Positions 53,001-62,915 are shown, numbered from the stretch's first letter. The stretch is DNA of 64,000 nt from Ruminococcus sp. HUN007 (GCF_000712055.1 NZ_JOOA01000001.1:806001-870000), one strand, 5' to 3'. A program made the numbers and translations. Notes: generated by a model from the sequence alone, not told the origin.

Positions 53001-53233
53001 ACGGTGCTTCAAAGGATCAGATCCTTAACACTCTCAAGTCTGCTCTTTCAAACGGATCACTCAGAAACAAGGTTGTTCTCTGCCACGAAAACTATGACAC
53101 AACAGCAGGCGCTATGGAAGAATTCCTCCCATACCTCAAGAGCCAGGGCTGGCAGTGTGTAACAGTTTCAGAAATGTTCAAGGCACAGGGCAAGACAATG
53201 CAGGCTGGTCAGCTTTATGACGACTGCAGATAA
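50081..53233 (+). CDS. Cellulosomal xylanase/esterase: GH11 - dockerin - GH11 - CE4
   Basis: 1,050 residues. Signal peptide to about 36. First GH11 at 40-255 with nucleophile Glu in [12 protein letters not shown] (147) and acid/base Glu in NVEGWESSG (237). A 130-residue linker of NPWGGQMPWGDQNP repeats. Dockerin 393-462: first loop DINDDTKIDITD is good, second (DVAYNGSIELAD) is divergent. A second NPWGG linker, second GH11 550-767, a third linker, and CE4 deacetylase 843-1045 with all motifs (FDDGP, HSWTH, RPPY, DTKDWDG, LCHEN). It cleaves xylan backbone twice and removes acetyl groups. The two GH11 modules are almost the same sequence. First of three tandem genes. Confidence 0.95.
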   Translation: MNHKKVLSGFIALSMAISVAAPAELISLSDVLTVKAADQAGQKFTVGNGQNQHKADNVDGYSYEIWLDNTGGSGSMTLGSGGTFSTEWSAQVSSGNFLARRGRNYDATKKATEYGPIVMDYAADYSASSQGNSRLCVYGWMKNPLVEYYIIEDWVNWCPKPNGASKTVTIDGAEYEIFQLDHTGPTILGTTETFKQYFSVRKSKRTSGTITVSDHFKAWADAGWNIGNLTEVALNVEGWESSGKANVTKLSIGTGSGGSSNTQQAPQQNPGQNPQQDTQQNPWGGGDPNQQNPWGGQMPWGDQNPNGGGDPNQQNPWGGQMPWGDQNPNGGGDPNQQNPWGGQMPWGDQNPVAAQDPNQQNPWGGQMPWGDQNPNGGQAPQGQQNSGQTAAADFTFGDINDDTKIDITDLSLLAVHLIDKTNFTDKQKLSADVAYNGSIELADLATLRQFISKVITKLGEGYTAPANQPSSQQQPQQNPGQQQPQQNPEQQNPWGSQMPWGDQNPNGGGDPNQQNPWGGQMPWGDQNPNGGQAPQGQQPQTQQPGQGSFTANGQKFSVGNGQNQHKNDNVDGYSYEIWLDNTGGSGSMTLGSGGTFSTEWSAQVSSGNFLARRGRNYDATKKATEYGPIVMDYAADYSASSQGNSRLCVYGWMKNPLVEYYIIEDWVNWCPKPNGASKTVTIDGAEYEIFQLDHTGPTILGTTETFKQYFSVRKSKRTSGTITVSDHFKAWAAAGWNIGNLTEVALNVEGWESSGKANVTKLTIGTGSGESSNTQQAPQQNPGQNPGQNPWGGQMPWGGDQNPNGGQNPGEQQVPQQTAKSTGSKGKVQNGVWTSDADVSWIDASKPMVAIAFDDGPIANSQNPGRIHKALTQNGFHATFFYWGERIAGNEQEIKNAFNAGFEVANHSWTHPNLTGQGDKGKSEYQRCKQALDAIIGGDNDYLLRPPYLNFDSGVGQAVGVPCPNCGLDTKDWDGASKDQILNTLKSALSNGSLRNKVVLCHENYDTTAGAMEEFLPYLKSQGWQCVTVSEMFKAQGKTMQAGQLYDDCR

Positions 53234-53328
53234 AAGTCTTATATCACAACACATAACATATCTGCACAGTTTATGATGCAGTAAATACTCAGCCTGATAT
53301 ATTCTGAAAACTATATTCAGGTGATAAG

Positions 53329-53358
53329 CAGCCAGTCATTACGATGGCTGGCTGTTTA
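53329..53358 (+). terminator. Terminator of xylanase gene 1
   Basis: CAGCCAGTCAT with ATGGCTGGCTG (one G-T pair) and a short T-run. The 53234-53632 gap also holds the conserved upstream motifs and promoter of gene 2. Confidence 0.75.
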
Positions 53359-53372
53359 TCTATATTTTTATT

Positions 53373-53463
53373 AATATAGGTCTTATACCCTATAGCTTAT
53401 CGCAAAGACCGTATTTTATCATAAAAGGCATTTGTTTCTTGCTATAATGTACATTTTTGTGCA
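53373..53463 (+). promoter_or_regulatory. Conserved upstream motifs of xylanase gene 2
   Basis: AATATAGGTCTTATACCC at 53373-53390 and GTACATTTTTGTGCAC (53449-53464) with TGTGCA at 53458-53463, at about -260 and -175 from the start codon, as before genes 1 and 3. Confidence 0.5.
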
Positions 53464-53579
53464 CTATCACTATTCACAAGCAAGATTTTTGATACTTATT
53501 TTCCTTTAAATGAATTTTGCGCCTAAAATTCGCAGTAATATAATTTCATGTATTAAGCAACACAAATATAAGAAAATGC

Positions 53580-53607
53580 TTGACAAAGATGTTTTTTATG
53601 ATAAAAT
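53580..53607 (+). promoter_or_regulatory. Promoter of xylanase gene 2
   Basis: TTGACA (53580-53585), 16-base spacer, TAAAAT (53602-53607), 25 bases before the ATG. Confidence 0.85.
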
Positions 53608-53632
53608 AGGAAGCAAGAAAGAGGTGGTAAAC

Positions 53633-56600
53633 ATGAAACACACAAAAAAAATCATAAGTGGTTTCATCGCAATGTCAATGGCACTGTCTGTCGCAGCACC
53701 GGCTGAACTGATCAGCTTATCGGATGTCCTTACAGTTAAGGCAGCGCAAGTCGGTCAGACGTTCAAAGTTGCGGGCAGAGACACACAGTTCAAGGAAGAC
53801 AATGTTGACGGCTACAGCTACGAGGTCTGGCTTGACCAGACAGGCGGAAGCGGTTCCATGACTCTTGGCAGCGGCGGTACATTCAGCACTGAATGGAGCG
53901 CTCAGGTTTCAAAGGGTAACTTCCTTGCCCGCCGAGGCAGAAACTACGACGCTACAAAGAAAGCTACAGAATATGGTCCGATCGTAATGGACTATGCAGC
54001 TGACTATTCAGCAAGCTCACAGGGTAACTCAAGACTCTGCGTATACGGCTGGATGAAGAATCCTCTCGTTGAATACTACATCATCGAAGACTGGGTAAAC
54101 TGGTGCCCGAAACCGGAAGGTGCAAGCAAGACAGTTACTATCGACGGTGCTGAATACGAGATCTTCCAGCTCGACCACTACGGTCCTACTATCAACGGTA
54201 CAACCGAAACATTCAAGCAGTACTTCAGCGTTCGTAAGTCAAAGAGAACATCAGGTACTATTACAGTATCAGATCACTTCAAGGCATGGGCAGCTGCAGG
54301 CTGGAACATCGGTAACCTTACAGAAGTTGCTCTCAACGTTGAAGGATGGGAAAGCAGCGGTAAGGCTAACGTAACAAAACTCAATATTGGTACATCAAGC
54401 AAAGAAAATCCGACTTCACAGCCATCTTCAGAACCTTCAAAGGCTCCTGTTGCCAAGATCAGCGGAACACCTGTTTCAGCAGGTACAGGTCTTTCAACAG
54501 ACTGTGAAAGCGATGCAGCCGGCTGGACAGCAAGAGGCGACGGCGTTGAACTTCTTCTCTCAGGAGATATGAAGAGCGGCGGTTCAAAGGCTCTTGCAGT
54601 TACAGGAAGATCAGCTTCATGGAACGGTATCCAGAACGCTTCTTCTGATCTCAAGGCAGGCGGTTCATACAGCTTCAGTTCTTCAGTTGGTTACAAGAAC
54701 GACAACTACTCATCAGCAGGTTTCACATTCGGTGTTCAGTATGACCTGAACGGTGATACAAACTATGATAACATAGCTGATGCAACAGCATCAAGCGGCA
54801 AGATGACAGATCTCTCAGGAGATTTCAAGATCCCTGCAGGTGCTGAAAACATCTCACTCTATGTTCAGACAGCTTACTCGGAAAATGATACAGATGCTGA
54901 CCTTATCGATTTCTTCATCGATGACATCAAGGTAACAGGCGGCTCAGACAGCACAACACCTGCTACATCGGATCCGGGCACACCGTCATCTGCTGAAGAC
55001 TTCACATTCGGTGATATCAACGACGACGAAAAGATTGACATCACAGACCTTTCACTTTTAGCTGTACATCTTATTGACAAGACAAAGTTCACAGACAAGC
55101 AGACACTTGCTGCTGACGTTGCCTACAACGGTACAGTTGAACTTGCTGACCTTGCTACTTTAAGACAGTTCATTTCAAAGGTGATCGATAAACTCGGCGA
55201 AGGATACGTAGCTCCGGTTAAGCAGTCTCCTTCCCCGTCACCTTCTCCTTCAAAGCAGGCTTCACCTTCTCCTACAGCAAAGCCGAGCACACCAAGTACT
55301 TTCACATCAAGCGGCAAGACATTCAAAGTTGCAGGCAAAGACACACAGTTCAAGAATGACAACGTTGACGGCTACAGCTACGAGATCTGGCTTGACCAGA
55401 CAGGCGGAAGCGGTTCAATGACACTTGGAAGCGGCGGTACATTCAGCACTGAATGGAGCGCTCAGGTTTCAAAGGGTAACTTCCTTGCCCGCCGAGGCAG
55501 AAACTACGACGCTACAAAGAAAGCTACAGAATACGGTCCTATCGTAATGGACTACGCCGCTGACTATTCAGCAAGCTCACAGGGTAACTCAAGACTCTGC
55601 GTATACGGCTGGATGAAGAATCCTCTCGTTGAATACTACATCATCGAAGACTGGGTAAACTGGTGCCCGAAACCGGAAGGTGCAAGCAAGACAGTTACTA
55701 TCGACGGTGCTGAATACGAGATCTTCCAGCTCGACCACTACGGCCCGACTATCCTCGGTACAACAGAAACATTCAAGCAGTACTTCAGTGTCCGTAAGTC
55801 AAAGAGAACATCAGGTACCATCACAGTATCAGATCACTTCAAGGCTTGGGCAGCTGCAGGCTGGAACATAGGTAACCTTACAGAAGTTGCTCTCAACGTT
55901 GAAGGATGGGAAAGCAGCGGTAAGGCTACAGTATCAAAGCTTACTATCAGTTCAGGCATCGCTGACACAACACCGTCAGCTCAGCCGACTTCAGGCCAGC
56001 AGGTTCCTCAGGAAACTGCTAAGTCTACTGGTTCAAAGGGTAAGGTAGTAAACGGCGTATGGACATCAGATGCTGACGTTTCATGGATCGATGCTTCAAA
56101 GCCTATGGTTGCTATCTCATTCGATGACGGCCCGATCGCTAACTCACAGAATCCTGGCAGAATCCATAATGCTCTTACGAAGAACGGCTTCCACGCTACA
56201 TTCTTCTACTGGGGCGAAAGAATCCGCGGCAACGAGCAGGAAATCAAGAATGCTTTCAACGCAGGTTTCGAAGTAGCTAACCACACATGGACTCATCCGA
56301 ACCTCACGGGACAGGGTGACAAGGGCAAGAGCGAAGTTCAGAAGACAAAGCAGGCTCTCGATGCTATCATCGGCGGCGACAACGACTATCTCTTAAGACC
56401 TCCTTACCTCAACTTTGATGCAAGCGTGGGTCAGGCAGTAGGTGTTCCTTGTCCGAACTGCGGTCTCGATACAAAGGACTGGGACGGTGCTTCAAAGGAT
56501 CAGATCCTCAACACTCTCAAGACTGCTCTTGCAAACGGTTCACTCAGAAACAAGGTTGTTCTCTGCCACGAAAACTATGACACAACAGCAGGCGCTATGG

Positions 56601-56716
56601 AAGAGTTCCTTCCATACCTCAAGAGCCAGGGCTGGCAGTGTGTAACAGTTTCAGAAATGTTCAAGGCACAGGGCAAGACAATGCAGGCTGGTCAGCTTTA
56701 CAACGAATGCAAATAA
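53633..56716 (+). CDS. Cellulosomal xylanase/esterase: GH11 - CBM22 - dockerin - GH11 - CE4
   Basis: 1,027 residues. The ATG at 53633 is used: AGAGGTGG precedes it, the promoter lies inside the longer open frame upstream, and the protein then starts MKHTKK like gene 3. Signal peptide to about 34. GH11 38-255, CBM22 272-436 (CESDAAGWTARGD.. [39 protein letters not shown]), dockerin 453-525 (DINDDEKIDITD, second loop divergent), SPSPSPS linker, GH11 559-772, CE4 819-1020. CBM22 binds xylan. Same plan as gene 1 with CBM22 added and linkers changed from Asn/Gln-rich to Ser/Pro-rich. Confidence 0.95.
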   Translation: MKHTKKIISGFIAMSMALSVAAPAELISLSDVLTVKAAQVGQTFKVAGRDTQFKEDNVDGYSYEVWLDQTGGSGSMTLGSGGTFSTEWSAQVSKGNFLARRGRNYDATKKATEYGPIVMDYAADYSASSQGNSRLCVYGWMKNPLVEYYIIEDWVNWCPKPEGASKTVTIDGAEYEIFQLDHYGPTINGTTETFKQYFSVRKSKRTSGTITVSDHFKAWAAAGWNIGNLTEVALNVEGWESSGKANVTKLNIGTSSKENPTSQPSSEPSKAPVAKISGTPVSAGTGLSTDCESDAAGWTARGDGVELLLSGDMKSGGSKALAVTGRSASWNGIQNASSDLKAGGSYSFSSSVGYKNDNYSSAGFTFGVQYDLNGDTNYDNIADATASSGKMTDLSGDFKIPAGAENISLYVQTAYSENDTDADLIDFFIDDIKVTGGSDSTTPATSDPGTPSSAEDFTFGDINDDEKIDITDLSLLAVHLIDKTKFTDKQTLAADVAYNGTVELADLATLRQFISKVIDKLGEGYVAPVKQSPSPSPSPSKQASPSPTAKPSTPSTFTSSGKTFKVAGKDTQFKNDNVDGYSYEIWLDQTGGSGSMTLGSGGTFSTEWSAQVSKGNFLARRGRNYDATKKATEYGPIVMDYAADYSASSQGNSRLCVYGWMKNPLVEYYIIEDWVNWCPKPEGASKTVTIDGAEYEIFQLDHYGPTILGTTETFKQYFSVRKSKRTSGTITVSDHFKAWAAAGWNIGNLTEVALNVEGWESSGKATVSKLTISSGIADTTPSAQPTSGQQVPQETAKSTGSKGKVVNGVWTSDADVSWIDASKPMVAISFDDGPIANSQNPGRIHNALTKNGFHATFFYWGERIRGNEQEIKNAFNAGFEVANHTWTHPNLTGQGDKGKSEVQKTKQALDAIIGGDNDYLLRPPYLNFDASVGQAVGVPCPNCGLDTKDWDGASKDQILNTLKTALANGSLRNKVVLCHENYDTTAGAMEEFLPYLKSQGWQCVTVSEMFKAQGKTMQAGQLYNECK

Positions 56717-56806
56717 CAGTCTTGTTTCAAAGCACATATCTATACGGCTCATGCCGCAATAAATGAATAGCATAATATATGCCGAAAGCAATATTCAGCT
56801 GATATA

Positions 56807-56837
56807 CAGCCGGTCATTTCGATGGCCGGCTGTTTTT
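56807..56837 (+). terminator. Terminator of xylanase gene 2
   Basis: CAGCCGGTCAT with ATGGCCGGCTG and T5. Homologous in sequence to the terminator of gene 1. Confidence 0.85.
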
Positions 56838-56850
56838 CTATATATTTATT

Positions 56851-56942
56851 AATATATGAGTTATACCTGACATTTCATCACGCATACCACTAAAATGCAG
56901 ATTAGGCTATTTTCTACATGTCATAATATGTATATTTGTGCA
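56851..56942 (+). promoter_or_regulatory. Conserved upstream motifs of xylanase gene 3
   Basis: AATATATGAGTTATACCTGA (56851-56870) and TATATTTGTGCATGC with TGTGCA at 56937-56942, at about -260 and -175 from the start. The rest of the 56717-57111 gap shows nothing further besides terminator and promoter. Confidence 0.5.
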
Positions 56943-57058
56943 TGCATCCAAAATGCAGACAAAGTTTTTAGAAATTAATTTCTTATAAATAAAATCAATT
57001 ACTGTTTTTAACAGGAGCCATTTTCCAACACAAAAATAACATACAAATTCGTGCATGC

Positions 57059-57086
57059 TTGACAAAGATGTATTTTATGATAAAAT
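57059..57086 (+). promoter_or_regulatory. Promoter of xylanase gene 3
   Basis: TTGACA (57059-57064), 16-base spacer, TAAAAT (57081-57086). The block from here to the ATG is almost identical to that of gene 2. Confidence 0.85.
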
Positions 57087-57111
57087 AGGAAGCAAGAAAG
57101 AGGTGGTAAAC

Positions 57112-60100
57112 ATGAAACACACAAAAAAAGTTTTAAGTGGTTTCATCGCAATGTCAATGGCTCTGCCGATCGCAGCTCCAGCAGAACTGCTCAGCGTATC
57201 AGACGTACTGACAGTTAAGGCTGCCGACCAGCAGAAAACTGGTAAGACCGCTGACGGTTACGACTACGAGCTCTGGAATCAGAACTACACAGGTAACGTC
57301 GACATGCAGCTCGGATCAAACGGTGGATTCAGCTGTTCATGGAGCGGAATCGAAAACTGTCTCTTCCGTACGGGTAAAAAACTCGGAAGCACAAAGGGTT
57401 ATAAGGATTACGGCAACATCAGTATCGATTATGATGTAGACTATCAGCCAATGGGTAACTCATACATGTGCGTTTACGGATGGACTGAAGATCCAACAGT
57501 CGAATATTACATCGTAGAAGCATGGGGCGACTGGAGACCACCGGGACAGCAGGGTGGCAAGGGTACAGTATCTGCTGACGGAAAAACATACGACATTTAT
57601 ACATCAACACGAGTAAATCAGCCTTCAATCCACGGAACTGAAACATTTGAGCAGTACTGGAGCGTAAACAAGACAAATCCTGCTCAGGTAAACCAGATGA
57701 AGAACCTCAAGGGTACTATTACAGTATCTGATCACTTCGCTGCATGGGAAAGATCCGGAATGAAGATGGGCAAGATGTACGAAGTTGCCCTCAACATCGA
57801 AGGCTACCGTTCAAGCGGTAAGGCAAACGTTAAGAAGAATAACCTCCAGATCGGCGGTTCACGTCCTTCAACTCAGCCGGCAGCTTCACAGGCACCTGTT
57901 GCCAAGATCAGCGGAACACCTGTTTCAGCAGGTACAGGTCTTTCAACAGACTGCGAAAGCAATGCAGGCGGCTGGACAGCAAGAGGCGACAGCGTTGAAC
58001 TTCTTCTCTCAGGAGATATGAAGAACGGCGGTTCAAAGGCTCTTGCAGTTACAGGAAGAGCAGCTTCATGGAACGGTATCCAGAACGCTTCTTCAGACCT
58101 TAAAGCAGGCGGTTCATATTCATTCAGTTCATCGGTAGGTTACAAGAACGACAACTATTCATCAGCCGGATTCACATTCGGTGTTCAGTATGACCTTGGC
58201 GGTGAAACAAACTACGACAACATAGCTGATGCAACAGCTTCAAGCGGTAAGATGACTAAGCTCGCAGGCGACTTCACAATTCCTGCAGGTGCTGACAACA
58301 TCTCACTCTACATTCAGACAGCATATTCAGAAAATGATACAGCTGCTGACCTTATCGACTTCTTTGTAGACGATATTACTGTTACAGGTGACGTTTCTTC
58401 TTCATCTACTGTAACACAGCCAACATCAAATACAGGAACACAGCCTGTATCAAGACCTTCATCAGGCGGACAGGAAGTAAACGACGGCTCACTCAAGGGC
58501 AAGTTTGGTGCATGCTTCAAGATCGGTACATCTGTAAGCCCTCACGAACTTTCACAGGGCGGCGACTTCATCAAGAAGCACTTTAATTCAATTACACCTG
58601 AAAACGAGCTCAAGCCTGACGCTCTCCTCTCGCCTGGTTCAAGCAACACAAGAGCTAATGTATCTCTCTCAAAGGCTGCATCAACACTTAAGTTCTGCGA
58701 ACAGAATGGTATCGCACTCAGAGGCCACACATTTGTATGGTACAGCCAGACTCCTGACTGGTTCTTCAGGGAGAACTTCTCACAGAACGGTTCATATGTT
58801 TCAAAGGACATCATGAATCAGCGTCTTGAGAACTTCATCAAGGATACGTTCGATCTTCTTGCTAAGGAATATCCAAAGCTTGATGTATATGCATACGATG
58901 TTTGTAACGAGCTCTTCGTAAACGACGGCGGCGGACTCCGTCCGGGCAGCAACTCAGGCTGGACAAAGGTTTACGGCGACACTAACGATGAATTTATCAT
59001 CAACGCATTCACATATGCAAGAAAGTATGCTCCTGCCGGATGCAAACTTTACATCAATGACTATAACGAATACATTCCTGCAAAGACAAACGATATCTAC
59101 AATATCGCTATGAAGCTCAAGCAGAAAGGCGTTATCGACGGTATCGGCATGCAGTCTCACCTTGACATCAAGTATCCAAGTGCTCAGGTTTACAAGACAG
59201 GTCTTGAAAAGTTCTTAAGCACAGGACTTGAAGTTCAGATCACAGAGCTTGATATCACATGCGGTTCTGATTTCAATACACAGGCTAAGCTTTTCGCTGA
59301 TGTATTCCAGATGGCAGTTGACCATGCTGACCAGATCCCTGCACTTACTGTATGGGGCACTAACGACAGCATCAGCTGGAGAAGAGAAAACAACCCTCTC
59401 CTGTTCAGCTCAGGATATAAGGCTAAGCCGGCATTTGACGCTGTAATGAAGGTTGATACATCTTCAGTAAAGAGTCAGGCACCAGCTTCTCAGGCTCCTG
59501 CATCACAGGCACCGGCTTCTCAGGCTCCTGCTCAGAATCCGACACAGAACATTGTGCAGAATCCGTCAACTTCTACACAGGCTCCTGCAGCAGCAAACTT
59601 CTCATTCGGTGATATCAATGACGATAAAAAGGTAGATATTACAGACCTTTCACTCTTAGCAGTACATCTTATTGACAAGACAAAGTTCACAGAAAAGCAG
59701 GAACTTTCTGCAGACGTTGCTTACAATGGTAAAGTTGAACTTGCTGACCTTGCTACATTAAGACAGTTTATCTCAAAACTTATTGATAAACTCGGCGAAG
59801 GTTATGTAGCTCCTAAGGCTTCACCATCACCTTCACCTTCTCCTTCACAGCAGGCACAGCAGCCTTGGCAGCAGCCACAGCAGCCATCACCTTCACCTTC
59901 ACAGCAGCCACAGGCTCCTGCAACCTTCACATCATCAGGCAAGACATTCAGCGTAGGTAACGGTCAGACTCAGCACAAGAATGACAACGTTGACGGCTAC
60001 AGCTACGAGATCTGGCTCGACAGAACAGGCGGAAGCGGTTCTATGACACTCGGCAGCGGCGGAACATTCAGCACAGAATGGAGCGCTCAGGTTGCAAGCG

Positions 60101-61380
60101 GTAACTTCCTTGCTCGTCGTGGCAGAAACTATGATGCTACAAAGAAGGCTACAGAATATGGTCCGATCGTAATGGACTATGCAGCTGACTATTCAGCAAG
60201 CTCACAGGGTAACTCAAGACTCTGCGTATACGGCTGGATGAAGAATCCTCTCGTTGAATACTACATCATCGAAGACTGGGTAAACTGGTGCCCGAAACCA
60301 AACGGTGCAAGCAAAACAGTTACAATCGACGGTGCTGAATACGAGATCTTCCAGCTCGACCACACAGGTCCTACTATCCTTGGTACAACAGAAACATTCA
60401 AGCAGTACTTCAGCGTTCGTAAGTCAAAGAGAACATCAGGTACTATTACAGTATCAGATCACTTCAAGGCTTGGGCAGCTGCAGGCTGGAACATAGGTAA
60501 TCTTACAGAAGTTGCCCTCAACGTTGAAGGCTGGGAGAGCAGCGGTAAGGCTACAGTATCAAAGCTCACAATCGGTACAGGCAGCGGCGAACAGCAGCAG
60601 ACAACTCAGAACCCTCAGCAGCAGAACCCATGGCAGCAGCAGAACCCTCAGCAGGGTCAGCAGCAGGTTCCTCAGCAGACTGCTAAGTCTACTGGTTCAA
60701 AGGGTAAGGTTCAGAACGGTGTATGGACATCAGATGCTGACGTTTCATGGATCGATGCTTCAAAGCCAATGGTTGCGATTGCATTTGATGACGGCCCGAT
60801 AGCTAACTCACAGAATCCTGGCAGAATTCACAACGCTCTTACAAAGAACGGCTTCCACGCTACATTCTTCTACTGGGGCGAAAGAATCCGCGGCAACGAA
60901 CAGGAAATCAAAAATGCATTCAATGCAGGTTTCGAAGTAGCTAACCACAGCTGGACTCATCCGAACCTCACTCAACAGGGTGACAAGGGTAAGAGCGAAT
61001 ATCAGAAGTGTAAGCAGGCTCTCGATGCTATCATCGGCGGTGACAATGATTACCTCTTAAGACCTCCTTACCTTAACTTTGATTCAGGCGTAGGTCAGGC
61101 AGTAGGTGTTCCTTGCCCGAACTGCGGTCTTGATACAAAGGACTGGGACGGTGCTTCAAAGGATCAGATCCTCAACACTCTCAAGTCTGCTCTTTCAAAC
61201 GGATCACTCAGAAACAAGGTTGTTCTCTGCCACGAAAACTATGACACAACAGCAGGCGCTATGGAAGAATTCCTTCCATACCTCAAGAGCCAGGGCTGGC
61301 AGTGTGTAACAGTTTCAGAAATGTTCAAGGCACAGGGCAAGACAATGCAGGCTGGTCAGCTTTATAACGAATGCAAATAA
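57112..61380 (+). CDS. Cellulosomal xylanase/esterase: GH11 - CBM22 - GH10 - dockerin - GH11 - CE4
   Basis: 1,422 residues from the ATG at 57112 (RBS AGAGGTGG). Signal peptide to about 36. First GH11 (40-248) is of a clearly different lineage from the other five modules ([21 protein letters not shown]). CBM22 262-427. GH10 457-780 with acid/base Glu in YDVCNELF and nucleophile Glu in [18 protein letters not shown] linker, dockerin 829-900 ([12 protein letters not shown]), Pro/Ser/Gln linkers, GH11 942-1160, CE4 1213-1413 with complete motifs. Three xylanase modules of two folds plus a deacetylase in one chain, one of the more complex known layouts for this group. Confidence 0.95.
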   Translation: MKHTKKVLSGFIAMSMALPIAAPAELLSVSDVLTVKAADQQKTGKTADGYDYELWNQNYTGNVDMQLGSNGGFSCSWSGIENCLFRTGKKLGSTKGYKDYGNISIDYDVDYQPMGNSYMCVYGWTEDPTVEYYIVEAWGDWRPPGQQGGKGTVSADGKTYDIYTSTRVNQPSIHGTETFEQYWSVNKTNPAQVNQMKNLKGTITVSDHFAAWERSGMKMGKMYEVALNIEGYRSSGKANVKKNNLQIGGSRPSTQPAASQAPVAKISGTPVSAGTGLSTDCESNAGGWTARGDSVELLLSGDMKNGGSKALAVTGRAASWNGIQNASSDLKAGGSYSFSSSVGYKNDNYSSAGFTFGVQYDLGGETNYDNIADATASSGKMTKLAGDFTIPAGADNISLYIQTAYSENDTAADLIDFFVDDITVTGDVSSSSTVTQPTSNTGTQPVSRPSSGGQEVNDGSLKGKFGACFKIGTSVSPHELSQGGDFIKKHFNSITPENELKPDALLSPGSSNTRANVSLSKAASTLKFCEQNGIALRGHTFVWYSQTPDWFFRENFSQNGSYVSKDIMNQRLENFIKDTFDLLAKEYPKLDVYAYDVCNELFVNDGGGLRPGSNSGWTKVYGDTNDEFIINAFTYARKYAPAGCKLYINDYNEYIPAKTNDIYNIAMKLKQKGVIDGIGMQSHLDIKYPSAQVYKTGLEKFLSTGLEVQITELDITCGSDFNTQAKLFADVFQMAVDHADQIPALTVWGTNDSISWRRENNPLLFSSGYKAKPAFDAVMKVDTSSVKSQAPASQAPASQAPASQAPAQNPTQNIVQNPSTSTQAPAAANFSFGDINDDKKVDITDLSLLAVHLIDKTKFTEKQELSADVAYNGKVELADLATLRQFISKLIDKLGEGYVAPKASPSPSPSPSQQAQQPWQQPQQPSPSPSQQPQAPATFTSSGKTFSVGNGQTQHKNDNVDGYSYEIWLDRTGGSGSMTLGSGGTFSTEWSAQVASGNFLARRGRNYDATKKATEYGPIVMDYAADYSASSQGNSRLCVYGWMKNPLVEYYIIEDWVNWCPKPNGASKTVTIDGAEYEIFQLDHTGPTILGTTETFKQYFSVRKSKRTSGTITVSDHFKAWAAAGWNIGNLTEVALNVEGWESSGKATVSKLTIGTGSGEQQQTTQNPQQQNPWQQQNPQQGQQQVPQQTAKSTGSKGKVQNGVWTSDADVSWIDASKPMVAIAFDDGPIANSQNPGRIHNALTKNGFHATFFYWGERIRGNEQEIKNAFNAGFEVANHSWTHPNLTQQGDKGKSEYQKCKQALDAIIGGDNDYLLRPPYLNFDSGVGQAVGVPCPNCGLDTKDWDGASKDQILNTLKSALSNGSLRNKVVLCHENYDTTAGAMEEFLPYLKSQGWQCVTVSEMFKAQGKTMQAGQLYNECK

Positions 61381-61419
61381 TCACTAAACTGTTATAAGCA
61401 AATCAGATTCAAAAACATC

Positions 61420-61453
61420 AGGCTCTCCGGAATTTATTCCGGAGAGCCTTTTG
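61420..61453 (+). terminator. Terminator of xylanase gene 3
   Basis: Perfect 14-base stem AGGCTCTCCGGAAT (61420-61433) with ATTCCGGAGAGCCT (61436-61449), then TTT. Confidence 0.9.
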
Positions 61454-61466
61454 ATATATCTGAGTA

Positions 61467-61544
61467 TTAAGGAAACGCTGATATATTCATAAATCAGCGT
61501 GGGGCTCCTGGGTGAAGCCGGATTTCCGATTAGTCTTTCCTTAA
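61467..61544. repeat. 78-base element with terminal inverted repeats and inner hairpins
   Basis: TTAAGGAAA (61467-61475) and TTTCCTTAA (61536-61544) are perfect inverted ends; inside lie ACGCTGAT/ATCAGCGT (61475-61482/61493-61500) and GGCTCC..GAAGCC. May be a small non-autonomous mobile element or a structured RNA. One end recurs at 48543-48559. Confidence 0.55.
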
Positions 61545-61565
61545 AGTTTTTGTTTATTTCATTGA

Positions 61566-62530
61566 TTATTTCCATGTACCCATTCCTATGAGTTCTCTTA
61601 AAGTATTGCAGAACTCAAGTGCAGGTGCTGAAAGATATTTATTCTTTTTATAGATCAGCTTTATATGCTTTTCTGCATCCTGATTACTGATAGCATAATA
61701 AGCAGGATGAGACGGTACTACAGCAAACTTTATGAATGTATCAGGCACAAACGCCACTCCTATCCCTTCACAGACAAATGAAAAAATAGTGTCAAGATTA
61801 TTTGACTCTATTATGATCTCAGGAGAAAATCCGGCCGCCCTGCAGATTTTTTTTCAGATAGTTCTGGCTTGAATCGCTGTTGCTTCGGAAAATAAATTTC
61901 TCCTTTTTAAAAATATCCATTTTCAGTGTGTCTGATCTGAACAGTTTTTTCAGAATTGGTTTTTATATCTTCCGGAGTAAGCATGAACTCAGGATATTTC
62001 TTGTTCACTGCCCTGTTCATCGGAACAGCAAGATAAAGTTTTTCCATACACAGTACTTCTATGTTGAAAAGTTCTTCATCAGCTGATGAAGTTCCGATCA
62101 TAAGGTCAATATCGCCCCGAAGCACACTGTCCTCAAGATTACGGTAAGTATCTTCCTGGATCGTTATCCGAATGTCAGGATATTTACGATGAAACTGTTT
62201 AACTGTTTTTAAAAGCATGTTCGCAGCGTAAAACGGCGAAGTACCGATCCTGAGATTACCGTTTTTAAGTCCGGCCAGCTCATTGATCTTAAGCGTCATT
62301 TCATCTTCAAGCTCTTTCATACGGTTGGCAGTTTCAATGAAGATCTTGCCTGCATCTGTAACTGTAATAGGAGACGAACTGCGGTCAAACAGTGTCACAC
62401 CCATTGTCGTTTCAAGATTTATAATAAATTTACTTAAAGACGGCTGCGTAACAAACAACTTTTTAGCAGCTTTGGAAAAGCTTCGTTCTTCCGCAACTGC
62501 AAGAACATATTCTATCTGCTGTGGTGTCAT
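61566..62530 (-). pseudogene. LysR-family regulator broken by two one-base insertions
   Basis: Removing one A (coding strand) near 61917-61920 (GAAAATGG) and one from A8 at 61847-61854 gives a continuous LysR protein of about 320 residues: N-terminal winged helix (MTPQQIEYVLAVAEERSFSKAAKKLFVTQPSLSKFI pattern, residues 1-60), then a substrate-binding-like domain with NLRIGTSPFYAANML, DIDLMIGTS, LYLAVP, and C-terminal FSPEIIIES, FVCEGIGVAFVPD. As written the main frame stops after 207 residues, keeping DNA binding and half of the sensor. Convergent with xylanase gene 3; its targets are unknown. Confidence 0.8.
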
Positions 62531-62774
62531 ATTTTTTCTCCATTACCCATACAATCTTACAGAGATCAGCATATCATCCGCTGTCACTCTGAATCTGTCA
62601 TCTGTTCTGTAATACAACACGTACTAAAGAAAATGATGATCAATCAACTAATCGTTCTAATGATCCCTATGATCATTTTCAATATAATTATAAACCGAAA
62701 ATTAATTAAAGTCAAATATTTAAGAACAAATTAGCTGAAAATAGTTTGATACATATTTTTTACGAAAAAAATTC

Positions 62775-62803
62775 TTGACAATCCGCTTGTTTAGTGGTAT
62801 AAT
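62775..62803 (+). promoter_or_regulatory. Promoter of the initiator tRNA gene
   Basis: TTGACA (62775-62780), 17-base spacer, TATAAT (62798-62803): perfect consensus, 30 bases before the tRNA. The gap 62531-62774 is AT-rich with nothing else recognised. Confidence 0.9.
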
Positions 62804-62833
62804 TATAAGGCACTTGAAAAAGGGCACATATAT

Positions 62834-62910
<77 letters not shown>

Positions 62911-62915
62911 AATTC

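Noticed and set aside
53510..53632. Upstream extension of xylanase 2 (41 extra residues) and the similar extension of xylanase 3
   Set aside because: The promoter lies inside these stretches, and the signal peptide begins at MKHTKK behind AGAGGTGG.
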